This document shows, piece by piece, positions 1 to 6,311 of a stretch of DNA of 15,140 nt. A program made the translations under genes and the position numbers. The notes below the pieces were generated by a model, which was given only the letters and a program-made list of their open reading frames with translations, searched no databases and was not told the DNA's origin. Numbering within the stretch: the stretch's first letter is position 1; each line of letters starts with the position of its first letter. Origin of the DNA: an uncultured Verrucomicrobiae bacterium (lineage in GTDB: Bacteria; Verrucomicrobiota; Verrucomicrobiia; Verrucomicrobiales; Akkermansiaceae); NCBI GenBank assembly GCA_937957985.1, contig CALGOH010000298.1, positions 1 to 15,140 on the forward strand, given 5' to 3'.

Positions 1-577
1 GTGAGCAGTAGCTTTGGGCCCCACCTAGGACCTTTGGTTCGTAGCACCAGTCATCATGGAGATGACAAGGCTGTATTGAGAACTGAATGCTACACCTCCC
101 GGAATTAGAATTGATCCCGGGGCACGGCATTGGCCGGACGTCCTAGGTTGTGGTAGTGGGCCTCTCCTGTTCTTTGTCAGCAACAAAATCGTGAATTCGC
201 TTCGGTCCATCGGCGCACCGATGGGTCGAGTCACGAACGTGCCCGTTGCCGAGATCCACTCCCGGGCGCTCCGGAAGAAGCCCCAGCCGGAGTATTTCGT
301 GGTCGAGACTTTCCCCGGGATCGAGGTGGATTGGGCTGCGACCGGATTTGAATGTGACGAGCACGGCCAGCCCATCCCCGGTCTCTCTCCGCGCCCCTAC
401 CCTCATCGATTCTTCTACAAATTGGACTCATGGAACGGGACTGATCTCTTCAGTTTCCACTCTAGCGCGTCAGAGCGCGGACCTTCGACGACGATGTTTT
501 GTTCAGAAAGAGTTAAGGAGATCGCTGAGGCGGATGACTGGATTAATGTCGAGTTCAAGCCACTGGAGTTGGTGTGA
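1..577 (+). pseudogene. Broken upstream copy of the duplicated Imm11-like gene, 5' end outside window
   Basis: This stretch aligns without a single indel to the intact gene at 579-1199, at a constant offset of 622 bp. Three codons have become stops: TGA at 2-4 (Trp codon TGG at 624-626 in the intact copy), TAG at 26-28 (Glu codon GAA at 648-650) and TGA at 77-79 (Trp codon TGG at 699-701). The frame is open from 80 to the TGA at 575-577, and a GTG at 191 could start a 128-residue C-terminal remnant that keeps the TFPGIEVDWAATGF and FCSERVKEIAEADDW segments. The full gene would begin about 43 bp left of the window. The remnant frame is well conserved, so either inactivation is recent or the fragment is still made; the sequence alone cannot decide. 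The stop one base before the next ATG suggests the two copies were co-translated. Confidence 0.8.
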
Positions 578-1199
578 GATGGAGCTCTACGACGTTCGAT
601 ACAACAATGATCGCGGCATGGCTTGGGCCGGAGGTTACGGTCCCATCGAAGACCTTTGGTTCGTGGCACCTGTAGTCATGGATAGAAAGCTAAAATACTG
701 GGAGATCAATCCCAGTCCGCCTGGAATCAGTATCGATCCCGGCGCCCGGCACTGGCCCGATGTCCTTGGTTGTGGTAGTGCGCCTCCCTCGTTCTTCGTC
801 CGCGACAAGATTGTGGACTCACTCCGGGAGATCGGCGCACCCATGGGTCGCGTCACGAACATGCCCGTTGCCGAGATCCACTCCCGGGCGCTCCGGAAGA
901 AGCCCCAGCCGGAGTATTTCGTGGTCGAGACCTTTCCGGGGATCGAGGTGGATTGGGCGGCGACCGGATTCGAATGCGACGAGCATGGCAAGCCCATCCC
1001 GGGCATCTCTCCGCGCCCCTACCCGCGCCGCTTCCTATACCGCTTGGACACTTGGAACGGGACGGATCTGTTCAGCTTTCACCCTCGCGGGCCTAAGCCC
1101 GGACCTTCAACCATCATGTTTTGTTCGGAGATAGTGAAAAAGATCGCCGAAGTGGAAGGCTGGACAAATGTGGAGTTCAAACCGCTGGAGTTGGTGTGA
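2..1199 (+). repeat. Tandem gene duplication, 622-bp period
   Basis: Positions 2-577 and 624-1199 form a direct repeat with constant offset 622, which is one 621-bp gene plus one spacer base. There are many substitutions but no insertions or deletions. A 70-bp stretch (240-309 against 862-931) is identical, while both sides differ at many positions, including third codon positions. This points to either a strongly constrained core or a recent gene-conversion patch. Confidence 0.9.
579..1199 (+). CDS. Hypothetical protein, weakly Imm11/DUF1629-like (possible immunity protein)
   Basis: The product is 206 aa, soluble, with no signal peptide or membrane segment. The start ATG lies one base after the stop of the broken upstream copy, with a GGAG at 565-568 as a possible ribosome site. 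Visible features are an N-terminal strand-rich part (DLWFVAPVV), a middle segment FFVRDKIVDSLREIG, a conserved YFVVETFPGIEVDWAATGF stretch, and a C-terminal MFCSEIVKKIAEVEGW followed by TNVEFKPLEL. The layout 'V-x-(D/S)-K-h-x-x-h...CSExhxxhhxxxGhTNVEFxP' resembles the Imm11 (formerly DUF1629) immunity families linked to polymorphic toxins. That link is a by-eye resemblance, not a demonstrated homology. Tandem duplication is common for immunity genes, which fits. No toxin gene is visible in the window; one could lie to the left. Codon use is less GC-rich than in the nuo genes, which suggests accessory DNA. Confidence 0.75.
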   Translation: MELYDVRYNNDRGMAWAGGYGPIEDLWFVAPVVMDRKLKYWEINPSPPGISIDPGARHWPDVLGCGSAPPSFFVRDKIVDSLREIGAPMGRVTNMPVAEIHSRALRKKPQPEYFVVETFPGIEVDWAATGFECDEHGKPIPGISPRPYPRRFLYRLDTWNGTDLFSFHPRGPKPGPSTIMFCSEIVKKIAEVEGWTNVEFKPLELV

Positions 1200-1224
1200 A
1201 CCCTATTCGATTAAATCATCGAAA

Positions 1225-1890
1225 ATGAAGCGTCTATTGAACATTCTCTGGAATGTCACATGCTGTTTCGTAAGCTGCCGCCTTGTCATCGCTTTTACTC
1301 CCGGTCTTCTGGCGCAAATCACGGACGCCCCCATTTTCACACCTCTCTTGTGGCCGGGGACGGCGGAGATGATGTTCAGGATACTCGCGATCGCGATTTG
1401 CGGGGTCTCCCTCAGCTCCATCTTCATGGGCAGGCTCAAACCGGCGAGGCGGGTGACGAGCGGGATATTGGCCTTCCTCCTGCTGGGGACGTGGATTTAC
1501 AGCAGCATTCAGTGGATCGGAGGAGTGAGCATCGATGCGCTGTCCGACCCATCGCTGTTCGGGGAAATGATGGAGAATGACGGTATGGCCTACGCGGTGA
1601 CGGCGCTGGCATGTCTTTTAACAGGTGCATTGACCGGACGAGGTCTGTTCCTCTGGTTGGGCAAGTTGCTGGCGTCAGCCACCGGAAACCTCCGGCGGAC
1701 CGTGTGCGGCGAGTTCCGTGATCTGTGTGGCATGGTAAGTCTCACCGAATCACAGGAAAGGGATCTTGCACGGCAGATCGCGGAGGTGACGGAGCTGCAT
1801 CAGGTGAAAATGGCGGCAGCAGGGGATTCAATGCCGCGGTGCGCTGGAGGCAAGAATAGCGCTGCGACCGAAGAGAAGCCGCTCAGTTGA
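1225..1890 (+). CDS. Hypothetical integral membrane protein, about four TM helices
   Basis: The product is 221 aa from the ATG at 1225. The frame is open further upstream, but those codons overlap the previous gene, and the hydrophobic N-terminus starts naturally at MKRLLNILW. Apparent membrane segments lie near residues 4-30, 50-68, 79-100 and 120-150, joined by short loops (basic GRLKPARR at 69-76, acidic DPSLFGEMMENDG at 108-120). A soluble, charged C-terminal tail of about 70 residues follows. I recognise no family motif and assign no function. The gene begins 25 bp after the Imm11-like gene on the same strand, so the two may be co-transcribed. No Shine-Dalgarno sequence is visible. Codon use is less GC-biased than in the nuo operon, like the rest of the left flank. 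It could be an accessory membrane protein tied to the neighbouring gene, but only position supports that. Confidence 0.65.
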   Translation: MKRLLNILWNVTCCFVSCRLVIAFTPGLLAQITDAPIFTPLLWPGTAEMMFRILAIAICGVSLSSIFMGRLKPARRVTSGILAFLLLGTWIYSSIQWIGGVSIDALSDPSLFGEMMENDGMAYAVTALACLLTGALTGRGLFLWLGKLLASATGNLRRTVCGEFRDLCGMVSLTESQERDLARQIAEVTELHQVKMAAAGDSMPRCAGGKNSAATEEKPLS

Positions 1891-1944
1891 CCGCGCGCGA
1901 GGCGCAAGGACAGGACACAGGCGATCAAACCGGCGTTTTATCGC

Positions 1945-1973
1945 TTGGCACCGCGGGCCACGATCCCTATTCC
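1945..1973 (+). promoter_or_regulatory. Possible sigma70-type promoter for efp
   Basis: TTGGCA (1945-1950, 5/6 match to the -35 consensus) is followed after 17 bp by TATTCC (1968-1973, 3/6 match to the -10). Transcription would begin only a few bases before the efp ATG at 1983, giving a nearly leaderless mRNA. The -10 match is weak and this is speculative. Confidence 0.22.
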
Positions 1974-1982
1974 CCGCCGCAC

Positions 1983-2546
1983 ATGCCCAGCACTCCCGTC
2001 ATCAACCTCCGCCGCGGCCACGCGGTGCGCCACAACGGCGACGTCTGCGTCGTCATCGCCCACGAGCTGAAAACGCCCCCGCGGATGGCGTCCTACGTCC
2101 AGATGTCGGTGCGCAGCGTGGCGACCAAGAAGGTCTCCAACCTCCGCCTGACCTCGAACGATTCGATGGAGTCGGTGATGCTCGAGCGCATCGAGCACGA
2201 GTATTCCTACAAGGACTCGGCCGGCCACCATTTCCTCCAGACCCAGACCTACGACGATGTCGTCGTGCCGGAGGACATCATCGACGGGGTGAAGGACTAC
2301 CTGATCGAGGGCCAGACCTACACCCTGCTCTTCGCCGATGGCGTCGTGGCGGACATCGAGCTGCCGCAGTCGATGGAAATGACGGTCACCGAGGCCCCCG
2401 AGGGGGTGAAGGGAGACTCGGCGAACAACAGCAACAAGACGATCACCATGGAGACCGGGTTGATCGTCCAGGCGCCGCTTTTCATCAATCCGGGTGACCG
2501 CCTGCTGATCAAGACCGAGGACGGCTCCTACATGGGCCGGGCCTGA
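1983..2546 (+). CDS. efp: Translation elongation factor P, arginine-loop type
   Basis: The product is 187 aa, the normal EF-P length. The ATG at 1983 is chosen over the longer frame from 1887 because the KOW-like N-terminal domain (INLRRGHAVRHNGDV) begins right after it. EF-P binds ribosomes stalled at polyproline stretches, next to the P-site tRNA, and promotes peptide bond formation. Three domains are evident: the N-terminal KOW-like barrel (residues 1-65), the middle OB domain (about 68-128), and the C-terminal OB domain with EVTEAPEGVKGDSA-like spacing and the ending YMGRA. At the loop tip, where E. coli EF-P has Lys34 in PGKGQ, this protein reads KTPPRMAS with Arg34. Arginine at this position is rhamnosylated by EarP in some Proteobacteria, and an unmodified or differently modified form is possible here. 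It is probably its own transcription unit, followed by a 138-bp gap before nuoG. Confidence 0.95.
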   Translation: MPSTPVINLRRGHAVRHNGDVCVVIAHELKTPPRMASYVQMSVRSVATKKVSNLRLTSNDSMESVMLERIEHEYSYKDSAGHHFLQTQTYDDVVVPEDIIDGVKDYLIEGQTYTLLFADGVVADIELPQSMEMTVTEAPEGVKGDSANNSNKTITMETGLIVQAPLFINPGDRLLIKTEDGSYMGRA

Positions 2547-2589
2547 TCGTCGTGCCACGTGACACGCCCTTCGGCTCGCTTCCGCCCGA

Positions 2590-2611
2590 CTTTGTGAAAT
2601 TTTTCACAAAG
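2590..2611. promoter_or_regulatory. Rex-type operator (NADH/NAD+ sensing) upstream of nuoG
   Basis: This is a perfect 10-2-10 inverted repeat: CTTTGTGAAA, two central T, TTTCACAAAG. Its core TTGTGAA-N4-TTCACAA (2592-2609) matches the known Rex operator consensus, and Rex classically controls NADH dehydrogenase and other respiratory genes. The core also satisfies the CRP/FNR-type TGTGA-N6-TCACA pattern, so a CRP-family regulator is the main alternative. It ends 74 bp before the nuoG ATG and just before a possible -35 element. It is AT-rich within GC-rich surroundings, as expected for an operator. It is not an intrinsic terminator, because no T-run follows. Confidence 0.7.
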
Positions 2612-2616
2612 GGCGC

Positions 2617-2645
2617 TTGCCGCTCGTCGGAGCGGTTTTCATATT
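2617..2645 (+). promoter_or_regulatory. Candidate promoter of the nuoG-N operon
   Basis: TTGCCG (2617-2622, 4/6 to -35), a 17-bp spacer, and CATATT (2640-2645, 4/6 to -10). Its place directly downstream of the palindrome would let a bound repressor block RNA polymerase. The matches are modest, and the element overlaps the hairpin at 2620-2639; both readings cannot be functional in the same way. Confidence 0.3.
2620..2639 (+). terminator. Weak hairpin with T-run, possible efp terminator
   Basis: CCGCTC (2620-2625) and GAGCGG (2630-2635) form a perfect 6-bp stem with a GTCG loop, followed by TTTT (2636-2639). The stem is short and the T-run only four bases, so termination would be inefficient. 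If it does end efp transcripts, the nuo promoter must lie elsewhere in the gap or overlap it. A second small hairpin, GGGGA-TTC-TCCCC (2656-2668), sits in the nuoG leader. Confidence 0.25.
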
Positions 2646-2684
2646 TCCGCGCGGTGGGGATTCTCCCCGTCCTTCCAATGCCTC

Positions 2685-4451
2685 ATGAGTGAAGAAGCCT
2701 CCACTGCCGAAGTCAGACTGCCCAAGGATCTTGCGGCCGAGAAGGGCCTGGTGAACGTGCAGATCGACGGCGTGTGGAGGCAGGTGCCCAAGGGAACCCG
2801 GATGATCGAGGCATGCCGGATGGCCGGCACGGTCGTCCCCCACTACTGCTACCATCCGAAGCTTTCGTCTCCCGGCAATTGCCGCATGTGCCTCGTCCAG
2901 ATGGGCATGCCACCGCGTCCGACCCCCGGCGAGGATCCCGCTTACGACGAGGAGGGCTTCCAGCCCATCGGCTGGATGCCCCGCCCGGTGATCGCCTGCG
3001 CCAACACGGTCGCTGAGAACATGGGGATCCGGACCGGCGGCGAACTCGTCGAGGGGGTCCGCGAGGGCGTGATGGAATTCCTTCTCATCAACCACCCGCT
3101 GGACTGCCCGATCTGCGACCAGGCCGGCGAGTGCCGGTTGCAGGAACACTCGGTCGGGCACGGCCGCGGCCACTCGCGCTTCGTCGACATGAAGGTCAAG
3201 AAGCCGAAGAACGTGGACATCGGTCCGCGCATCCGGCTCGACGACGAGCGCTGCATCATGTGCAGCCGCTGCATCCGCTTCATGGACGAGGTCGCCGGCG
3301 ATCCCGTGCTCGGCTTCACCCAGCGCGGTACCTACACCACACTCACCGTCCATCCCGGGCGCCGGCTCGACTCGAACTACTCGCTCAACACCGCCGACAT
3401 CTGTCCGGTCGGTGCGCTCACCAGCAACGACTTCCGCTTCCAGATGCGGGTCTGGTTCCTCAAGGAGACTCCGAGCATCGACGTCAACTGCGGCACCGGG
3501 ACGAACATCACCATCTGGACCCGCGGCGAGACCGTCTACCGCATCACGCCCCGCCAGAACGACGAGGTGAACTCGTGCTGGATGCCGGATTCGCACCGTC
3601 TGAACTTTCACTACATCGACTCCGACGAGCGGCTGACCGAGCCGCTGGTGAAGCGGGACGGAAAGCACCAGGAAGCGAGTTGGCAGGACGCGCTCGAAGA
3701 TGTCGTCGAGGCGGTCGAGGGACACGCGCCCGAGGAGATCGCGATCATCGGCTCGTCGAAGTGCACCAACGAGGAACTCCATCTCATCCGCAAGCTGGCC
3801 GATCAGATCGGCACCGAGCACCTGACCACGATTCCGAGGATGGGCGAATCCGACGGCATGCTGATCGCCGCCGACCGGAATCCGAACACCACCGGCTGCA
3901 AGCTCGTCTGGCGCCGCGAGGACCCGGGCTTCCGCCTCGGAGCGATTCGCGACGGCGTCCGCGACGGGAGCATCAAGGTCATCCTCAACTTCGGCGAGGA
4001 CCTCACCGCCGAGGCCGGCCTTTCCACCGAGGACCTCGGCAAGCTCGACTGCCTCGCCTCGGTTCTGCTCCTTGCCGGCCCCACCGCCGAGGCGTCCCAC
4101 GTGGTCCTGCCCGGTGCGGCCTTCGCCGAGAAGCGCGGCTCGATGGTCAACGTGACCGGCCGCCTCCAGCGCCTCAATCGTGCGGTGGAGCCCCACGGCT
4201 CGGCTCGTGACGACTGGGAGATCCTGCGCGACCTCGCCGCCCTGCTCTCGGGCGTTTCTCCTTTCGACACGTCGCAGCCCCAGATGATCGAGGACGTCTT
4301 CAGGGAAATGGCGGAGACCATTTCCGATCTCAAGGACCTCAACCTGTCCAAGATCGGCGACCTCGGCATCCCGGTGACGGAAACCGACGTCACCATTCCC
4401 CTTCTCGAAAACGAACGGGCCCGCAAGGCCGCCGGCACAATCGTTGGCTGA
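2685..4451 (+). CDS. nuoG: NADH-quinone oxidoreductase subunit G (complex I iron-sulfur subunit)
   Basis: The product is 588 aa. NuoG carries electrons from the NADH/FMN subunit NuoF along a chain of iron-sulfur clusters on the cytoplasmic arm. Ligands visible: 2Fe-2S cluster by C55, C66, C69, C105; the His-Cys3 cluster by H137, C141, C144, C150 (HPLDCPICDQAGEC); a 4Fe-4S cluster by C190, C193, C196 (CIMCSRC) and C240 (CPVGA). After these comes a reduced molybdopterin-oxidoreductase-like domain with ASHVVLPGAAFAEKRGSMVN near residue 475 and DDWEILRDLAALL near the end. The CxxCxxxC set that binds the extra N7 cluster in E. coli NuoG is absent; only C269 remains there. The protein is about 100 or more residues shorter than common NuoG, with the loss in the C-terminal domain. 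No Shine-Dalgarno precedes the ATG. It is the first gene of the operon, 18 bp before nuoH. Confidence 0.97.
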   Translation: MSEEASTAEVRLPKDLAAEKGLVNVQIDGVWRQVPKGTRMIEACRMAGTVVPHYCYHPKLSSPGNCRMCLVQMGMPPRPTPGEDPAYDEEGFQPIGWMPRPVIACANTVAENMGIRTGGELVEGVREGVMEFLLINHPLDCPICDQAGECRLQEHSVGHGRGHSRFVDMKVKKPKNVDIGPRIRLDDERCIMCSRCIRFMDEVAGDPVLGFTQRGTYTTLTVHPGRRLDSNYSLNTADICPVGALTSNDFRFQMRVWFLKETPSIDVNCGTGTNITIWTRGETVYRITPRQNDEVNSCWMPDSHRLNFHYIDSDERLTEPLVKRDGKHQEASWQDALEDVVEAVEGHAPEEIAIIGSSKCTNEELHLIRKLADQIGTEHLTTIPRMGESDGMLIAADRNPNTTGCKLVWRREDPGFRLGAIRDGVRDGSIKVILNFGEDLTAEAGLSTEDLGKLDCLASVLLLAGPTAEASHVVLPGAAFAEKRGSMVNVTGRLQRLNRAVEPHGSARDDWEILRDLAALLSGVSPFDTSQPQMIEDVFREMAETISDLKDLNLSKIGDLGIPVTETDVTIPLLENERARKAAGTIVG

Positions 4452-4469
4452 CCCAGCCTCTCCCACTTC

Positions 4470-5723
4470 ATGGAACTCCTCACCGATCTCGCCATCATCC
4501 TCGCCAAGGTCATCGGGCTGACCTTCATGGTGGTGCTGCCCCTGGTGCCGATCAGCGTCTACTTCGAACGCCGCTTTTCCGCGATCATCCAGGACCGGGT
4601 GGGTCCTAACCGGGTCGGGATTCCCCTGACGCTCTTCGGCGCCAAGAAGGACTACCACCTCTTCGGCCTCGTCCAGCCGATGGCCGACGGCCTGAAGCTC
4701 TTCCTCAAGGAGGATTTCACGCCGAACTACGTGCGCAAGTCCTTCTACTGGCTGGCACCCGCGCTGACCGTCATCCCGTCGCTGGTGACCGTCTGCGTCG
4801 TCCCCTTCGGCTCGTCGATCACCATCGGCGGCGAGGAACACAAGCTGGTCATCGCCGACCTCGACGTCGGTCCCCTCTTCGTCTTCGCCGTCTCGTCGCT
4901 GACCGTTTACGGCATCACGCTCGCGGGCTGGTCCTCCAACTCGAAGTATCCCTTCGTCGGAGGCGTCCGTTCGACCGCCCAGATGATCTCCTACGAGATC
5001 GCCCTGGGGCTCTCGATCATCCCCTTGCTGCTCTACTACGGCGACCTGAATCTCTCGAGCATCGTCCAGCACCAGGCCGATCACGGCTGGCTGCTGCTGC
5101 CGTTCTGGGGAAACGACTCCGGCCCGCCTCTTGTCGAGAAGCTCGTGTTCCTCGTTCCCGCGCTGATCGCCTTCGTCATCTTCACCACCTCGATCTTCGC
5201 CGAGACCAACCGCATGCCCTTCGACCTGCCGGAGTGCGAGACCGAGTTGGTCGGGGGCTACCACACCGAGTATTCGTCGATGAAATTCGCGATGTTCTTC
5301 ATGGGCGAGTACGCCGCCATGGTCATCGGATCGGCGCTCATCGTCACCCTCTTCCTCGGAGGCTGGTCGATCGGATTCGGGCTGGATGCGGCCATCTCGG
5401 ACCTCGCTTTCGGCGGCCTGATCCACATGGGCGTGTTCATGACGAAGCTGATCGCCTTCATCCTGTTCTTCATCCTCGTCCGCTGGACGGTCCCCCGCTT
5501 CCGCTACGATCAACTCATGCGCCTCGGCTGGGTCGTCTTCTTCGAGGCGGCGCTGATCAACGTCTTCCTCGCGGCCTTCGTCATCGCCGCCCCGGATCTC
5601 GGCTGGATCTCCACCATCGTCGGTCTCGTCCTGCTCGCCATCGTGACCGGCGCCCTCATCTGGGTCCTCAAGACCTCGGATCCCAAGCACTCACCGAACA
5701 GCGGCCTGCTCGGCCAGAACTGA
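4470..5723 (+). CDS. nuoH: NADH-quinone oxidoreductase subunit H (quinone-site membrane subunit)
   Basis: The product is 417 aa, against roughly 325 in E. coli. NuoH forms the quinone channel and links the redox arm to the membrane pump. Diagnostic segments: YFERRFSAIIQDRVGPNRVG (32-50), LVQPMADGLKLFLKED (67-82), the loop AETNRMPFDLPECETEL (244-260) with its conserved acidic residues, GGYHTEYSSMKFAMFFMGEY (262-281), and VPRFRYDQLMRLGW (341-354). The extra length has three sources: a loop insertion after RVGPNRVG (about 51-66), an insertion at about 200-222, and a further hydrophobic stretch at about 379-400 that looks like an additional C-terminal TM helix ending in a polar tail. It is cytoplasmic-membrane embedded. 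It follows nuoG by 18 bp and precedes nuoI by 6 bp, with no Shine-Dalgarno sequence. Confidence 0.97.
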   Translation: MELLTDLAIILAKVIGLTFMVVLPLVPISVYFERRFSAIIQDRVGPNRVGIPLTLFGAKKDYHLFGLVQPMADGLKLFLKEDFTPNYVRKSFYWLAPALTVIPSLVTVCVVPFGSSITIGGEEHKLVIADLDVGPLFVFAVSSLTVYGITLAGWSSNSKYPFVGGVRSTAQMISYEIALGLSIIPLLLYYGDLNLSSIVQHQADHGWLLLPFWGNDSGPPLVEKLVFLVPALIAFVIFTTSIFAETNRMPFDLPECETELVGGYHTEYSSMKFAMFFMGEYAAMVIGSALIVTLFLGGWSIGFGLDAAISDLAFGGLIHMGVFMTKLIAFILFFILVRWTVPRFRYDQLMRLGWVVFFEAALINVFLAAFVIAAPDLGWISTIVGLVLLAIVTGALIWVLKTSDPKHSPNSGLLGQN

Positions 5724-5729
5724 TCGCCT

Positions 5730-6296
5730 ATGGCAATTGTCAAAGTCAAACGCCCCGAACTCGGAGCCGGGGAAAAGTTCTACCTGGGAGCCATCTTCAA
5801 GGGCTTCCTGGTGACGATGAAGCACGCCATCGACTCGCTGCGCGGAAAGACGCGCGGCTCGAAGGACCTGCGGTCCTCGGGACTCGGTGCGACCATGCAG
5901 TACCCCGAGCAGAAGTGGGACGAATCGATGCCCGAATACTATCGGGGGGCGCCGGCGCTGGTGACCGACGAACAGGATCGCGAGCGCTGCGTCTCCTGCC
6001 AGCTCTGCGAATTCATCTGCCCGCCCAAGGCGATCAGGATCGTCCCGGGCGAGATCCCGTCCGACGATCCGTGGGCGAAGGTCGAGAAGCGACCGAAGGA
6101 GTTCGAGATCGACATGATCCGCTGCATCTACTGCGGCATGTGCGAGGAGGTCTGCCCGGAACAGGCGATCTACCTGCGGAAGGACTACGCCATCACCGGC
6201 CTCAGCCGCGAGGAAATGGTCCACGACAAGAAACGCCTCTACGAGATCGGCGGCAAGCGCGTCGGCCTGGTCAACAAGTGGAACGAGTTGAAGTGA
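5730..6296 (+). CDS. nuoI: NADH-quinone oxidoreductase subunit I (8Fe ferredoxin subunit)
   Basis: The product is 188 aa, close to the usual length. NuoI holds the N6a and N6b clusters that pass electrons towards N2 and the quinone. Two ferredoxin-type sets are complete: C87, C90, C93, C97 (CVSCQLCEFICP) and C132, C135, C138, C142 (CIYCGMCEEVCP). Cross-pairing of the fourth cysteine of each set is usual in this fold. The N-terminus (about residues 12-40) has the amphipathic, membrane-apposed character typical of NuoI. It follows nuoH by 6 bp. Its TGA (6294-6296) is followed in the same frame, immediately by GTG and 15 bases later by ATG, by the small membrane-protein reading frame that separates it from nuoJ. 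Confidence 0.97.
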   Translation: MAIVKVKRPELGAGEKFYLGAIFKGFLVTMKHAIDSLRGKTRGSKDLRSSGLGATMQYPEQKWDESMPEYYRGAPALVTDEQDRERCVSCQLCEFICPPKAIRIVPGEIPSDDPWAKVEKRPKEFEIDMIRCIYCGMCEEVCPEQAIYLRKDYAITGLSREEMVHDKKRLYEIGGKRVGLVNKWNELK

Positions 6297-6311
6297 GTGT
6301 CAGAGATAGAG

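Noticed and set aside
2..79. UGA read as tryptophan (alternative genetic code) in the broken gene
   Set aside because: Two stops do replace Trp codons, but a TAG is also present and TGA is used as the normal stop for many genes here.
25..1006. Paired - strand frames (25-375 and 635-1006) with similar proteins
   Set aside because: They are similar only because they are antisense to the two duplicated gene copies.
2678..2692. Five-codon frame (ATG CCT CAT GAG TGA) overlapping the nuoG start
   Set aside because: Could be a coupling leader, but it has no ribosome site and such short frames occur by chance.
2604..5690. 1028-codon open frame on the - strand opposite nuoG and nuoH
   Set aside because: A typical antisense shadow of GC-rich coding DNA: acid- and arginine-rich low-complexity translation, no domains, and fully overlapped by two clear complex I genes.
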